This document shows positions 33,508-44,399 of a DNA stretch of 64,000 nt, piece after piece. The position numbers were made by a program, and so were the translations under genes. Positions within the stretch are counted from its first letter, which is position 1, and every line of letters starts with the position of its first letter. A model generated the notes under the pieces. The model saw only the letters and a list, made by a program, of their open reading frames with translations. It did no database searches and was not told where the DNA came from. The DNA comes from Brasenia schreberi (lineage: Eukaryota; Streptophyta; Magnoliopsida; Nymphaeales; Cabombaceae), in the NCBI GenBank assembly GCA_036023115.1, contig JAYKKT010000049.1, positions 496,001-560,000 of the forward strand, written 5' to 3'.

Positions 33508-35114
33508 CTAGACGGGGTCGGCTACATGGATTCTTTGTTTCCACGGATCCCTATCGTGTGTCATGTTAGCAGTTAACTCCCAATAAACTAGATCATTCTT
33601 TATTGTTTCTTTCCAACACTTTTGTGGTCGTCCTTTACCTCTTTTAGTACTTTCAAAATCTAGTTTTTCATACCTTCTTATAGGTTCTTCTTTTGATCTT
33701 CTTTCTATATGCCCAAACCATCTTAAACGATGTTCTCTCATTTTATCCTCTATTGGTGCCACTCCTAATTTGTTTCTAATAACCTCATTATATATACGGT
33801 CTTTTCTTGTATGACCACTCATCCATCTCAACATCTTCATTTCTGTCACAGACATCTTTTGTACATGTTGATGATTAACTGCCCAACACTCAGAACCATA
33901 AAAGATGGCAGGCCTAATTGCTGCTCTATAATATTTACCTTTTAATTTTAATGGTATCTTCTTATCACAAAGAATGCTTGATGCTCCTCTCCATTTTAAC
34001 CAACCAGCATTAATTCTATGTGTAACATCTCCATCAATTCTTCCATCACTTTGAAAAATTGACCCTAGGTATTTAAAACCTTCCTTTTGGGGAATGCAAT
34101 GTGTGCCAATTTTAATTTCTATGTCCTCTGAAGTAGCCAAATGATCAAACTTACATTCCATATATTCTGTCTTTGTTCTACTAAGTCGGAGGCCTTTGCT
34201 TTCTAATGTTTCTCTCCATAGTTCCAATTTTCTATTAACTTTTTCCTTAGACTCCTCCACTAATACAATGTCATCTGCAAATAACATACACCAAGGTACT
34301 TCATCTTGAATATGTTTTGTTAACTCATCCATCACCATTATAAATAAGTATGGACTTAAAGTTGATCCTTGATGTAACCCAATATTAACTTCAAAGAAGT
34401 CTGTCGTTCCTTCATGGGTCCTCACACATATTTTTGCACCATCATACATATCTCTTATAAGGTTAATATATGTCAATGAGATACCTCTTTTTTCCAAAGT
34501 TCTCCAAAGAACCTCCCTCGTACCCTATCATAAGCTTTTTCTAGATCAATAAATATCATGTGAAGGTCTTTCTTTTTTGCTCTAAAATGTTCCATAAGAC
34601 GTCTCAAAAGGTGAATCGCTTCAATAGTAGATCTGCCTGACATAAATCCAAATTGGTTCTCTGTTGTACTTGATACTTGTCTTAACCTACATTCGATAAT
34701 TCTTTCCCATAATTTCATAGTATGACTCATTAACTTGATACTTTGATAATTCGCACAATTTTGAATGTCTCCCTTATTCTTATATATGGGTATAAGCGTA
34801 CTTGCTCTCCATTCCTCGGGCATCTTTTGGTTTTTCCATATTTCATTAAATAGTCTTGTGAGCCAAGTGATTCCTATTTCTCCTAGTATTTTCCAAACTT
34901 CTATAGGAATATTATCTGGTCCTACCGATTTACCACTCTTCATATGTTTAAGAGCCTCTTTGACTTCACTCTTTTGAATACGTCGGTAGAAATTGTGATT
35001 TATATACTTTTCTGACTTGGCTAAATCTCCTAAACTAATACTAACATCTTTATTTTCATTAAAAAGATTATAAAAATAGTTTTTCCATCTATTTCTTATA
35101 TCATCATTTGCCAC
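33508..35114 (-). pseudogene. RTE reverse transcriptase and C-terminal domain
   Basis: [34 protein letters not shown] and [13 protein letters not shown] are in one frame (34,473-35,114). After a shift at about 34,500 the second frame has GLHQGSTLSPYLFIMVMDELT, the FADDIVL active site, LGSIFQSDGRIDGDVTHRI, RAAIRPAIFYGSECWAV and RWFGHIERR (33,508-34,497). It would prime on nicked genomic DNA. The frameshift leaves it inactive. Confidence 0.92.
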
Positions 35115-35312
35115 TAGAAGTTTTTCATCCTCGTCTTTTATGCATCTAACATAATTAAGATCTTTAGTTTTCTTATCTCTAGCCCTAGCTATCCTAAAAA
35201 TATCTCTTTCACCCTCTTTTGAGTTGAGTTTTTTATATAAGTCATCCCAAATCTTAGCTTTTACTTCACTAACGGCCTTTTTCGCTTCCTTCTTTGCTTT
35301 TCTTATAAGCTT

Positions 35313-36619
35313 CTAAAGTTTCACTAGTTTTCTTAGCATAATGTAATTTGTAAATGCCCTCTTTACCTTGATTTTATTTTGTACTACTTCACTCCACCAC
35401 CAAGCTTCTTTTTGTGCCGGTACACCTCCCTTAGATACCCCTAACACATCTTTCGCCACTTTCCTAATATGTATAGCCATATTGTTCCACATATCACATG
35501 GTGTGCCAACATAATTCCAAACATCTCCTTGAAGGACTTTTTGTTTAAATATATCTTCTTTCTCGCTTTTGAGGTTCCACCATTTAGTCCGAATAGCTCG
35601 ATGCACTCTTTTCTTCTTTGTCCATTTTTTAATTTGTAAATCCATAACTAAAAGTCGATGTTGGGTGGTTAAGCTTTCTCCTGGAATTACCTTACAATCT
35701 TTACAACACGCTCTATCTTTTTTTCTACAAATAAAGTAATCAATTTGTGTTTGTGATAAGCCACTCTTATAAGTAATTAAATGTTCATCTTGTTTTTTAA
35801 AGATTGTATTGACTATAAAGAGATCAAATGACATAGCAATTCCTCGTTTATATCCCCAAAACCAAAGTTTCCATGAATCCCTTGATATCCTAATGCCTCT
35901 TTACTGACATGTCCATTTAAATCTCCTCCTAAACAAATCATCTCCCTTTGTGGAATCTTTTGAAACACCTTATCTAACTCTTTCTAAAAAACTGTCTTTA
36001 TACTATCTTCTAGTCCTACTTGGGGTGCGTAAACACAAACTATATTCAAAACCTCTGCTCCTAACACTAATTTCAACGTCATGATTCGGTCACCATATTG
36101 TTGTATGTCTACTACACTCTCCTTTAAATCTTTATTTATGATAATACCAACTCTGTTTCGAGCCTTTTCTTTACCTGAGTACCATAATTTAAAACCTATA
36201 TCCTCTACCTCCTTTGCTTTTTCTCCAACCCATTTTGTCTCTTGTAAACATAGAATATGAATTTTTCTCCAAATCATAGTATCTACCACCTCCATTAGCT
36301 TACCCGATAATGTTCCGATATTCCAAGAACCAATATGAATCTTATTATCTAGGACTAGCTTTCTTACCCCCCGCATCCGTCCATAATCAAAATACGGAGA
36401 TCCTCTCTGAAAATTTTTCACTATATTCGGGTGAAAATGTAGCGGAACTAACTTCTTTACCCACACCCGTACATGATGTGGGAACCCTCTGTGCAATTGA
36501 TTCACTACATTCGGGTGAAAATGTAGTGGCCCTTGCTTACTTCTTACTTCATTCGGGCTCTGCAGCACGTCGCTAGGCAGGGATGCCCCAAAGCAATGTT
36601 CATAATTTTTGTAATCCAT
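35313..36619 (-). pseudogene. RTE endonuclease and linker
   Basis: IHIGSWNIGTLSGKLMEVVD, ILCLQETKW, RNRVGIIINKDL and CVYAPQVG are motifs of an exonuclease-endonuclease-phosphatase fold (36,619-35,984). After a stop the frame gives degraded GDLNGHV and then QIDYFICRKKDR and TTQHRLLVMDLQIKK (35,313-35,834), the end of the endonuclease. The linker to RT has KEAWWWSEVVQ. Confidence 0.88.
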
Positions 36620-36753
36620 GTTGTAAAAATCTGATGAAGTTTTACGTTGGCTGTCGGAAGCCTAACACAACCCTCCTCCTTTATCCGGGCTTGGGACCAG
36701 CAATGCAAGGGTGATCCCTTACATGGGAGGAGTTATGAATGAATGAAAAATGA

Positions 36754-37712
36754 GATTCTCAAAAAAAGTTTGATGTATAATGCTTTGTCTTTGTGTTTTC
36801 GGTCTTGTTCTTGGTTGCAAATCTCTTTTATCGTGAAGTTGAAGATTGTTTTACTCTTTGTGGAGTGGTTCGAATGTGATGCCTGAAATGGGTTTGGATT
36901 TTATTTGTTATGGATGTAAACCTCCTCTTATAGTTTACACTTTCTCAGACTTATGCTTTCTATAGAAGTTGTCAACAGAAAATATTTTCTCGTATTTCTG
37001 CTTTCTGGTTTGGGTTGGCTTTGCGAGAATGTAGTATCGCACATGTGCTTAACTACCAGTTCCGCTCTTTTAAATGGATTGGTGCTTAATGTTTAATGTC
37101 CTAATGCATTACTGATATATTACTTACTTTGTTAAATCTATCCTATTTTCCTTGTTAGCTGAGTATTTATGCTGATTTTTTTTAATAGCGAGTATGGAAT
37201 CATCCAAAAGTGTAACCGCTTATTGTCTAAGTGGCAGTGGTAGTTGTGGCACCAGCACATATAATATTGATTAGTACATGTGAATTGTTTTTTTATGTTC
37301 AATACTAGTTATGGATAATTCTGAAGCAAAACGTGTAATGTGCATACATGCTCTGAAAGCTATAGTTGAGCCGATAACTAATTATATATTTGTTTCTTTA
37401 ATTCATTTGCTTAATGCTTAGAATAACTTTGATACATTTATGTTTTTGTTTTCTAATTTAAGATTAACAATTCAATATCCATGTGTCACATGAAATTTAT
37501 TGTTTGTTTCATTAAAAGTTAGAAGTAGAATTTGTTTATTTAGTTTGATTCTTATTTATGCAAGAAGTGGTTGTGTTTCTTTATATTTCTTAGAAATTAC
37601 AAAATCCATTATATATATATATATATATATATTTTTAATCATAAATAAAAGTGTACCACTAAATCAGTTATATCCCTGCTATATCAGGGTTGACTGCTAA
37701 CAACCCGCTAAC
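36754..37712 (-). other. Intron remnant, no gene seen
   Basis: AT-rich, with a TA-microsatellite at 37,611-37,632. No motif recognised. Confidence 0.6.
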
Positions 37713-38633
37713 CGTTATTGTGTCCAGCCAACTGATCTGCTTGGATGGATGAGCATGAAACTCTACCACTGCTATCATAATTGAAATAAGAACCATTCCA
37801 CAATGTGTCATAAACTCTTTTTGCTTTCTTAAATTTATTCCGAAAATTCTCTTCAGAGACCTGATCACCAACTTCATGTGCCACTGCCGCAGCAACCTAT
37901 AGTACTGCCACCCAAAGCCCTCCCGTGTAAGCACTTACACCTGTTGCAGACCATACGCCATAAGTTTGATCAGGAAAACCTTCATTTTCAATCATCCCAT
38001 CCCTATCCCTATCAAACTGGTCCATGTAAGCCATGGCCATGTAAACCGAAGGCCAAACAGCACAACAAAACTGCATATCACCAGTTGCAACAAAATCTCT
38101 GTATACTTGGAGTATGAACTTTGGATTCAAGTCATTCCACTTATCTGTATTGTGAATGTTGTAACTATTCATTTCAAACCATGGGTCGTGTAGTACAAGA
38201 TCATGGGGAACAGCACCAAGAACCTTTCTGGCAACCCACTAACCATCAGCTAGTGTTTGCATTTTCTTAGGGTCATTTATCATTACTGTTGCTAAGAAGT
38301 CCCTCTAGATGCTTAATTCAAGCTTCAGAAATGTCACGACTAAGGCAAATGATGCATAAAAATGGACATCATAAGTGTTCCACATAAGACACTCTATCCC
38401 CTCAAGGTACAAGAGTTGCCCAATAATTTCTTCTCCATTTAGAAGCAAAGAAGGTCCAAATACCGGGTTTAATGTTTGTGGATTACGCATTTGCTCAAGG
38501 ATGAGAGCCATCCTATCAAGGATATTCACTGCAGTATCACTATTACTACTAGCCAAGTCTCTAGAATTGGGTTTATCAAGGGAAAACTTTTCATCCACAG
38601 CAGAAACATGATGCCGTATGGGAGGGTTTCCAT
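37713..38633 (-). pseudogene. GBA2-like large central exon (catalytic domain)
   Basis: Acceptor TTGAAG, then [130 protein letters not shown] and IQADQLAG. In GH116 the nucleophile Glu lies in the LEGxEY...WNTYDVHF region and the acid/base Asp in the xDQxAGQW region; both acids are still present. Three in-frame TAGs interrupt it: 38,305-38,307 (expected Gln), 38,239-38,241 (expected Lys) and 37,897-37,899 (expected Gln). The donor near 37,713 is degraded and placed by eye. Confidence 0.93.
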
Positions 38634-38701
38634 CTTCAAAGTTTGAAGAAAGAAAAGTGCAAATGACCAAGATAAAGGGTGCAAATAAAATGATAAAGTA
38701 C

Positions 38702-38767
38702 CTGTCCAAATTGTTCCTCCCATGTTAAGATAATATAGCTCATTGAAGAGAGTGACAAAATCAGGTA
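38702..38767 (-). pseudogene. GBA2-like exon, 5' edge cut by copia LTR
   Basis: Reads [18 protein letters not shown] with donor GTACTT at 38,701. It joins in frame, across a 68-bp intron, to DGNPP. Its 5' side runs straight into the LTR end at 38,768 with no acceptor AG, so the insertion or a later deletion removed the splice site. Confidence 0.85.
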
Positions 38768-39020
38768 TGCAATTTTATTGAATTAAAAAATTTCACTTAT
38801 TTACAAATGAATCAGTCAGTTTTATACAAGATAGAGAGAAGAGAGAGAGACTCTCCAACTGCTAGCTGGATAGCCGTTGGAGTGTTGGAGTCTCCAACGG
38901 CTATCCAACTTGCCATTGGAGGACCTGTCCTAATCCCAATGACCAGGTCATATTGGCCAGGTCATCAAAGTCAACAGGGTTGGGCCAAATTGGCCCAACT
39001 AATCCTATTATATCTTAACA
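38768..39020 (-). mobile_element. Copia-type 3' LTR with PPT
   Basis: The minus strand reads TGTTAAGATATAATAGG...AATAAAATTGCA (253 bp), a typical small copia LTR. On its 5' side the minus strand has AAGGTTGAGGGG (39,021-39,032), a PPT. This marks it as a 3' LTR whose internal region and 5' LTR are gone or unrecognised. It abuts a GBA2-like exon. An inverted repeat 'agccgttggag...ctccaacggct' occurs near 38,870-38,902. Confidence 0.75.
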
Positions 39021-39032
39021 CCCCTCAACCTT

Positions 39033-39639
39033 ACAATGTGTATACCAAAAGTGTGTCTAACAACTAAAAAATGTGGATATGAGAGTGTCGATTTTGTAGA
39101 ACCATCTGGATGGATTAAGGCAACCAATGAGAGCAAAGTAATCGGTATTGTCTTCGACGTCAATGCCTTGAGAGTTCAGTTGTTAATATTTGAAAAGGAG
39201 GCAATTTTCTAAAATTCATGAATTTTACGACAACAATAGTTGGAGTTACTACAATCTTTGTCATATAATAGAACCCCACACTATTATACTTCAAATTGAC
39301 ATTAGCAAGGTTGACGAAGAGAAACATGACTTGCTGAGCACCAATTTGTTCACCATAATAATTCCAACTTCTGATGTGTGAAGCTCACTAAAAAGTGAAG
39401 ACCGCAATTCTTAAAGAGCACAACCTCTTTCACCGTTATCTTCTGTACGTCTTTTCTGAAATTGATCTTTTTTCCACTATAAATCATATTGAACAAGTGT
39501 GGGTGCGGGTGTGTCCTAGTGAAGACCACCCACCTGCACCACACTTCTATCTTCTTCACCACTACCAACCATTTGCCCATTCTCGCTAGAATCCTCCACG
39601 TTGAAAGCCCTCCAAGTTAGCCTCCATTCCTTATATAAC
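39033..39639. other. Unassigned sequence, no gene seen
   Basis: About 0.6 kb between the copia 3' LTR and the hAT arm. It may be the 3' internal end of that copia element. Frames of 60-86 codons have no recognisable domain. Confidence 0.5.
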
Positions 39640-40729
39640 AATTATGTATCATGGATCTCCACGATACGATACACATGGGTGTATCGCATTAAGAAACTTA
39701 TCAGGTTGTATCGTACGATACAACCAATATTGCCCATAATGTACGATACGATTAGGGACCTTTGTAAAAGGTCCTTGGCCGAATAAAAACCAACGTTTCT
39801 ATAGGTTTTTGGCATTTGTAGGAGTCTGTTGAAAGCTCTCAAGGTGGTTTTCGATGACTCCCAAGGTGTTCAAGGCTCCCAAAGTGTTCTACGGAGCATG
39901 TGCAAGGTTCCCAACTTGGATTATGGTATACTTTTTGCATTTGTCAAAATTTTTTCCTTTGTATTTATCATTTTTTTGTATTTTTCTTTTTTGAATGACA
40001 ATATATAAAGTTATGAAGTGTATGGATATTATTTTTATTGTATTTGTGAAGTGGAAGACACTTTATTTAAGTATTAAGCAAAGATAGGGGATTTATGAAG
40101 TATTTTTATTTTCAGGTTTTTATTAGATTGAAGTGTTAAATTCAGATAGTAGGAAGGGGTGTTAGGGACTCCCAATCTCGATATGATGATCGGACATGAC
40201 AATAGAGTACACCTGTTCAAGAAAACAGATTGAAGATAAAATGTTTATTTTGTGAGATAGTTAGTGGTGAAATTTCACGATTAAACATTACCTAATAGGG
40301 ACTAGAAAAAAAGTTCTTATACAGGCATAGTTAGAAATTGTCATAAGTCATTAAATGATAATGTCTATAGATAATTGAAAGTATACTTGAGAGAAAACAA
40401 TAGAAAGATAATTTAAAGATGTTTAAGAAAGAGGATGATGTTGTTAATTGGGTGATAGTATTCCTTCTAATAATAGGACAAAAGTTGGTTGTAATAGTTC
40501 TCGACTACCATAAGGGAAAAGAGGGTTATTAAAGATGTTGCAAGTGAAAGTGGTAGAAGAGGAAGGAGTAGAAGAAGAGCTTACTTTGTCGTACAATGAT
40601 TTTCTCCTTCTAGCATTACACATGATGAACTTTAAATTTATGCTACTATGGCTTCAGAGCAAACAGACCTTACAGTGGACAGATGGTTTTATGATGCATG
40701 CATTCTATTTAATGCAACAAATAAGTTCT
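39640..40729 (+). repeat. hAT C left arm (5' arm, plus orientation)
   Basis: GTATCG-rich subterminal part (39,648-39,760), 'gggacctttgtaaaaggtcc', then 'gactcccaatctcgatatgatgatcgg', 'gtggtgaaatttcacgatta' and 'gaagaggaaggagtagaag', each mirrored at 59,400-60,400. It ends at 'ttaatgcaacaaata', just upstream of where the transposase start would be. The 87-codon plus-strand frame at 40,535 mirrors 59,337-59,585 and is arm sequence. Confidence 0.75.
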
Positions 40730-40924
40730 AATCAGGATCATCAACTAAATAATCTTTATCTTCTCCTTGCTGAAGATCATCACCACCTTCTGCTTTAAAA
40801 TCAAAATCTTCATCTCCTTGACGATGTTGTTGCGCTCCTTCAAAATTAATCCATGCATTTTCTTCGATTAGGAGTGCATTTTCTTCGTTATCTTTTATAA
40901 TCCATTCACCTAATATATCAAAAT
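40730..40924 (-). pseudogene. hAT C 3' transposase exon fragment
   Basis: On the minus strand it reads a D/E-rich tail (FDILGEWIIKDNEENALLIEENAWINFEGA, then acidic repeats), matching element B at 41,146-41,367. It is interrupted by B at 40,925 and resumes at 46,006. Confidence 0.8.
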
Positions 40925-40991
40925 CAGTGTTGTCTAACGCGTATCGTTGGGCTCCACGATACGGGCGTATTGTATCACCCATATCGTAAAA
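40925..40991. repeat. hAT B terminus with subterminal GTATCG repeats
   Basis: CAGTGTTGTC terminus followed by GTATCG, CGATACGG, GTATCA and ATATCG motifs in both directions. The mirrored end is at about 45,850-46,005. Such subterminal motifs are transposase binding sites in hAT elements (family knowledge). Confidence 0.75.
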
Positions 40992-41145
40992 AAAAAACAA
41001 AAAAAATCAAGAAAAATGTGGAAAAAATTGGTAATTGCTTTAAATTCATATAATGCAAAGTTTAGTACAGATTGAGCATTCAACATTGAACAATTGCATC
41101 CAAATTTACATATTTTGAATCAAAAAAATGAAATACATTTACATT

Positions 41146-42984
41146 TTACAAATTGTAATCAGGATCATAAACTAAATAATCTTCATCTTCTTCTTGCTGG
41201 AGATCCTCATCATCATCAGCAACACCTTCTGCTTCAAAATCAAATTCTTCATCTCCTTGATATTGTTGTTGCGCTCCTTCCAAATTAATCCATACTTCTT
41301 CAATTAGGAGGGCATTTTCTTCATTGTCTTCTATAACCCAATCTTCTAATATATCAAAATTATCCAAACTTATTGGATCAAATTGGCTTTCTTGTCTATT
41401 TACTTTTTTTAATTGCCTACAACAAACAAAGATAAATAATTAGTAAATAATATTAACAATTGAAGTTAAATAATTTATTGAATTGAACATTTAAGTAATA
41501 GTAATACAACATTACCTTTCACGAAGGCACATGTTACAACGAATAAAACTAAATCATTTAGTCTTTTATGTTCTAACCTGTTGCGCTTCTTTATATGGAT
41601 GTGTTAAAAAATACTCCAATTTCTTTCACAACCTGTTGCACTACAGGTTTGGCTCAAGACTCTTACTGCAAAGTCTCTAAGGTTTGAACAATCAGTTTCA
41701 AACCTATTCCACCAAACATCTGTAGAAAAAGACAAACATTATAAACATAATCCATAGTAATATAAGATGCAACTTAAATATGAAAATAAATAATTTACCT
41801 TGATGCATCGTAGTGTGGTTGTGAATTGCTACAAGCAAACCCATCAAGTGAAGAGCATTATCATAAATCTTCATCTCTCGATGTATAGCATTTGTTATGC
41901 TCTCATCAGGGAATAATCTATCAATACAATAAATGATTCCTCGATTAACCTCACTGTCCCTTTTAAAGGTTGCTGAGTACCAGAATGATGTGTTTAGATA
42001 ATAGGCTACTGCATAAATAGGTTGATGCAATTGTTTATTCTATCTATTATCAATTATTTTCTACAAGGGCATATAATCTCTCTTTTTTCCATTAAAATTA
42101 TTTTTGATAGCTTCTTTTGTCTTATCCATGGCTTCATAAAGGTAGCTCATAGATGGTTTCTCCTCGCTGTCAGCCAATCTCAAAACTTTCACTAAAAGAC
42201 AGGTAATTCTCAACAATCTAACACATGCATTCCAAAATATACTTCTGAAAACTGTCTCTGCAATCTCATTCAACTTTCTATTTCTTTTGTTCTGAAACAA
42301 CTCTGCAAATTATTGTCACTCATCTGAGGAGAACATTCTCTTCAATGCTTGCTTCTGTCTCACAATACTCTGTACAGATAAGAAGTTTGTTGCAAACTGA
42401 GTTGCGACTGTTCAAAGAAGCTCTACACCTTCTGTATATCTCCTCATCAATAACAAAACAAATACATGATTGTAAATAAATTTTGTAATATCTTGGCAAT
42501 ACTCAGTTATTGCCTTTATTTCATCTATCTCACCAATGTCCTCAAGAATGAGATCTAAACAATGAGTTGCACATGGTGTACAATAGAAAGTCTCATAAAT
42601 ATCAGCTAACTCCTTCTCAGTTGCTTTGTAGTTAGCTCCATTATCTGTAATCAATTGGACTACATTCCCTAGCCCAACCTCTTGTAGAACCTTATCAAAT
42701 TCTTCTCGTAGAATATCCAAAGTGTGCCTCTCCTTTAACATATCTAAAGATCTAAAAAACATAAGTTCTTTAGGACAGTATATAAGAAAGTTTAGTAAGG
42801 TCCTTCCTCGCCTATCTGTCCATCCATCTGCCATGATAGTGCAATCTGTCTCCTTCCATGACTCTCTCAATGTCGAATAATATTCTTGTACTTCAATGAC
42901 GATCTTATCTAAGATCTTTCCTCTCAACTTCTGATAGGAGGGCATCTTGTATCTTGGACTGATGTTAGCAATTGCATCTGCCAT
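41146..42984 (-). pseudogene. hAT transposase (DUF659 + dimerisation region)
   Basis: From MADAIANISPRYKMPSYQKLR: the DUF659 core has CTIMADGWTDRRGRTLLNFLI, VVQLITDNGANYKA and YCTPCATHCLDLILEDIG, giving the D/D part of the catalytic set. The hAT C-terminal region has FATNFLSVQSIVRQKQAL, KQLHQPIYAVAYYLN and ALHLMG. An intron starts at GTAAATTATT (41,798); the last exon (41,367-41,146) is acidic. In-frame stops sit where Arg or Trp are expected (for example ELL-stop-TVATQFATNF, SDE-stop-Q, IIDNR-stop-NKQLH). They look like C-to-T or G-to-A decay. No zinc-finger BED start is seen. Confidence 0.88.
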
Positions 42985-43080
42985 TGCTTGAAATGAAAAC
43001 TATTTGTTGCATTGAATTGAATGCATACATCATAAAACCATCTGCCCACAACAAGGTCTGCTTGATCATGCAACTGTTCT

Positions 43081-43284
43081 GATGCTTTGTGGTGACTGGA
43101 GGATTAATTTTCAGACTGATGCTTTGCTCTGGCTGGTTCCCCCGGATTGATGCTTTGTGGTGACCGGAGGATTAATTTTCGGATTGATACTTTGCTCTGG
43201 CTGGTTCCTCCGAATTGATGCTTTGTGGTGACCAGAGGATTAATTTTTGGATTGATACTTTGCTCTAGCTAGTTCCTCTTTCGC
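43081..43284. repeat. 68-bp tandem repeat, 3 copies
   Basis: Units start at 43,081, 43,149 and 43,217, each beginning GATGCTTTGTGGTGAC and containing 'ggaggattaatttt' and 'tttgctctggctggttcc'. They differ at a handful of positions. They lie just downstream, on the minus strand, of the TATA box at about 43,296. Confidence 0.92.
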
Positions 43285-43292
43285 AGCCTCAT

Positions 43293-43300
43293 TGAGACTC
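43293..43300 (-). promoter_or_regulatory. TATA box in the LTR-like insert
   Basis: The minus strand reads GGCCTATAAAAGGAGTC, a strong plant TATA context. Confidence 0.6.
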
Positions 43301-44056
43301 CTTTTATAGGCCAAAAGATGCCTCTTGGGTGTAGCATTGGGCAAGGGAAATTGCCTTGTTGAGCAACATGGGTTTTGGCAAGCAATGGCTGCAAAAGATC
43401 GGAACTTGGAAAGTCAAGGAGCTGTTATTCACGTTGAATGGTAAGTTTGGTGCTGTTGTGGAGCTGGAATCGGTAAGTGTTGCTGTGGAGCTGGAATCGG
43501 CAAGTTGGTGTCTTCTTGCTGTAATCGGAATGGTAAGTAGAAGGTCCCATTTGCTGTTCACGTTGAGGTTGCTTGCAGAAATCAGAATGGCGGGTTGCTG
43601 CTGATTTTGGTAGCTGATCCCATCATCGTTTTCTGCAGGTGCTATTCCAAGTAATCTCCAACCTTCATATCGTAACCTCAGCCTCCAAAGCAAGCACGGT
43701 AGTTCCTGGCTTTCTTTTAGTGGATTCGGGTGACTGATATAGGAATTTTGCTCAGAAAAGGCATGGCGAGCTCTTGAAGAATCCGACTTCTGCTGACCAG
43801 CTGCAATTTGTTCTTCAATGAACTTATCGTATATGTCTGACTACCCAATTATTTGGATGGGTTAGAACTTATGCTGAACTGATTATGGTATATGGAAATG
43901 CTGAGGTCGTTGAAGTTAGCCTTTGTCAAGGTATTGAATTCGGTTGGTTAGGATATGGTAAGACGTCCTATGAATTTGCCACTTTCCCATCATACTCTTG
44001 ACCAAATCTTTGAGGATTAACTGTCATAAATCCTGTATAATCAACCTTTATACGAA

Positions 44057-44389
44057 TTAAGGGAACTTTGTGGTCTGCCTGGCCGTTTTAGAAGCTTTCT
44101 CAATTAGTTTGCAGACAACTTCGTCCTCTTCTCCATCAACAACATGGAGAAGACCTTGCCTTTCAACAGCTTCAATGGCCTTTTCCACTACAACCGTTGC
44201 AAATACACACTCCGTGATACTTTCCCTTAAGGAAATTGATGAAAGGTGAATGACCCAATCAGCTTCTGCCAAATAACTAGCTATCCCCTTATGCCCTTTA
44301 CTAGAAGCTAAACCAGGAGCAGTTAGTCCTCCAGGAATTTTCGAGGTTGGGTCCTCCAGTGCACTTGGGGGAGACCCTCTGCAGCACAC
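44057..44389 (-). pseudogene. Captured fragment of a CAMTA transcription factor gene
   Basis: A 110-codon frame reading ALEDPTSKIPGGLTAPGLASSKGHKGIASYLAEAD, then HLSSISLRES and VVEKAIEAVERQGLLHVVDGEEDE. This is the end of the ankyrin-repeat region of calmodulin-binding transcription activators (relatives read DPTP...GRTPADLASSNGHKGIxGFLAE...LTSHLSSLT). Neither the DNA-binding CG-1 domain nor the IQ motifs are present. It sits inside the insert in hAT B. It is a captured piece, not a gene. Confidence 0.85.
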
Positions 44390-44399
44390 GATGCACTTA

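Larger units (their letters stand above)
33479..36738 (-). mobile_element. RTE-type LINE, full length, 15-bp TSD
   Basis: 3,260 bp bounded by ATGAATGAAAAATGA at 33,464-33,478 and 36,739-36,753. The minus strand encodes an AP-type endonuclease then a reverse transcriptase, in one former ORF, and ends in GGCTTAGTTGTTGTTATTGTC, the short TTG-type tail usual for plant RTE elements rather than poly(A). Length matches the family's about 3.2 kb. Frameshifts and stops break the ORF at about 35,980, 35,300 and 34,500. It is inserted in an intron of the GBA2-like gene. Confidence 0.92.

Noticed and set aside
39640..40991. A separate small non-autonomous hAT element
   Set aside because: ATCAAAAT at 40,917 pairs with 46,006 and the 3' exon resumes there, so 39,640-40,924 belongs to element C and 40,925 onward to B.
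44057..44389. A functional CAMTA gene
   Set aside because: Only the ankyrin-end segment is present, with no CG-1 or IQ domain, inside a transposon insert.
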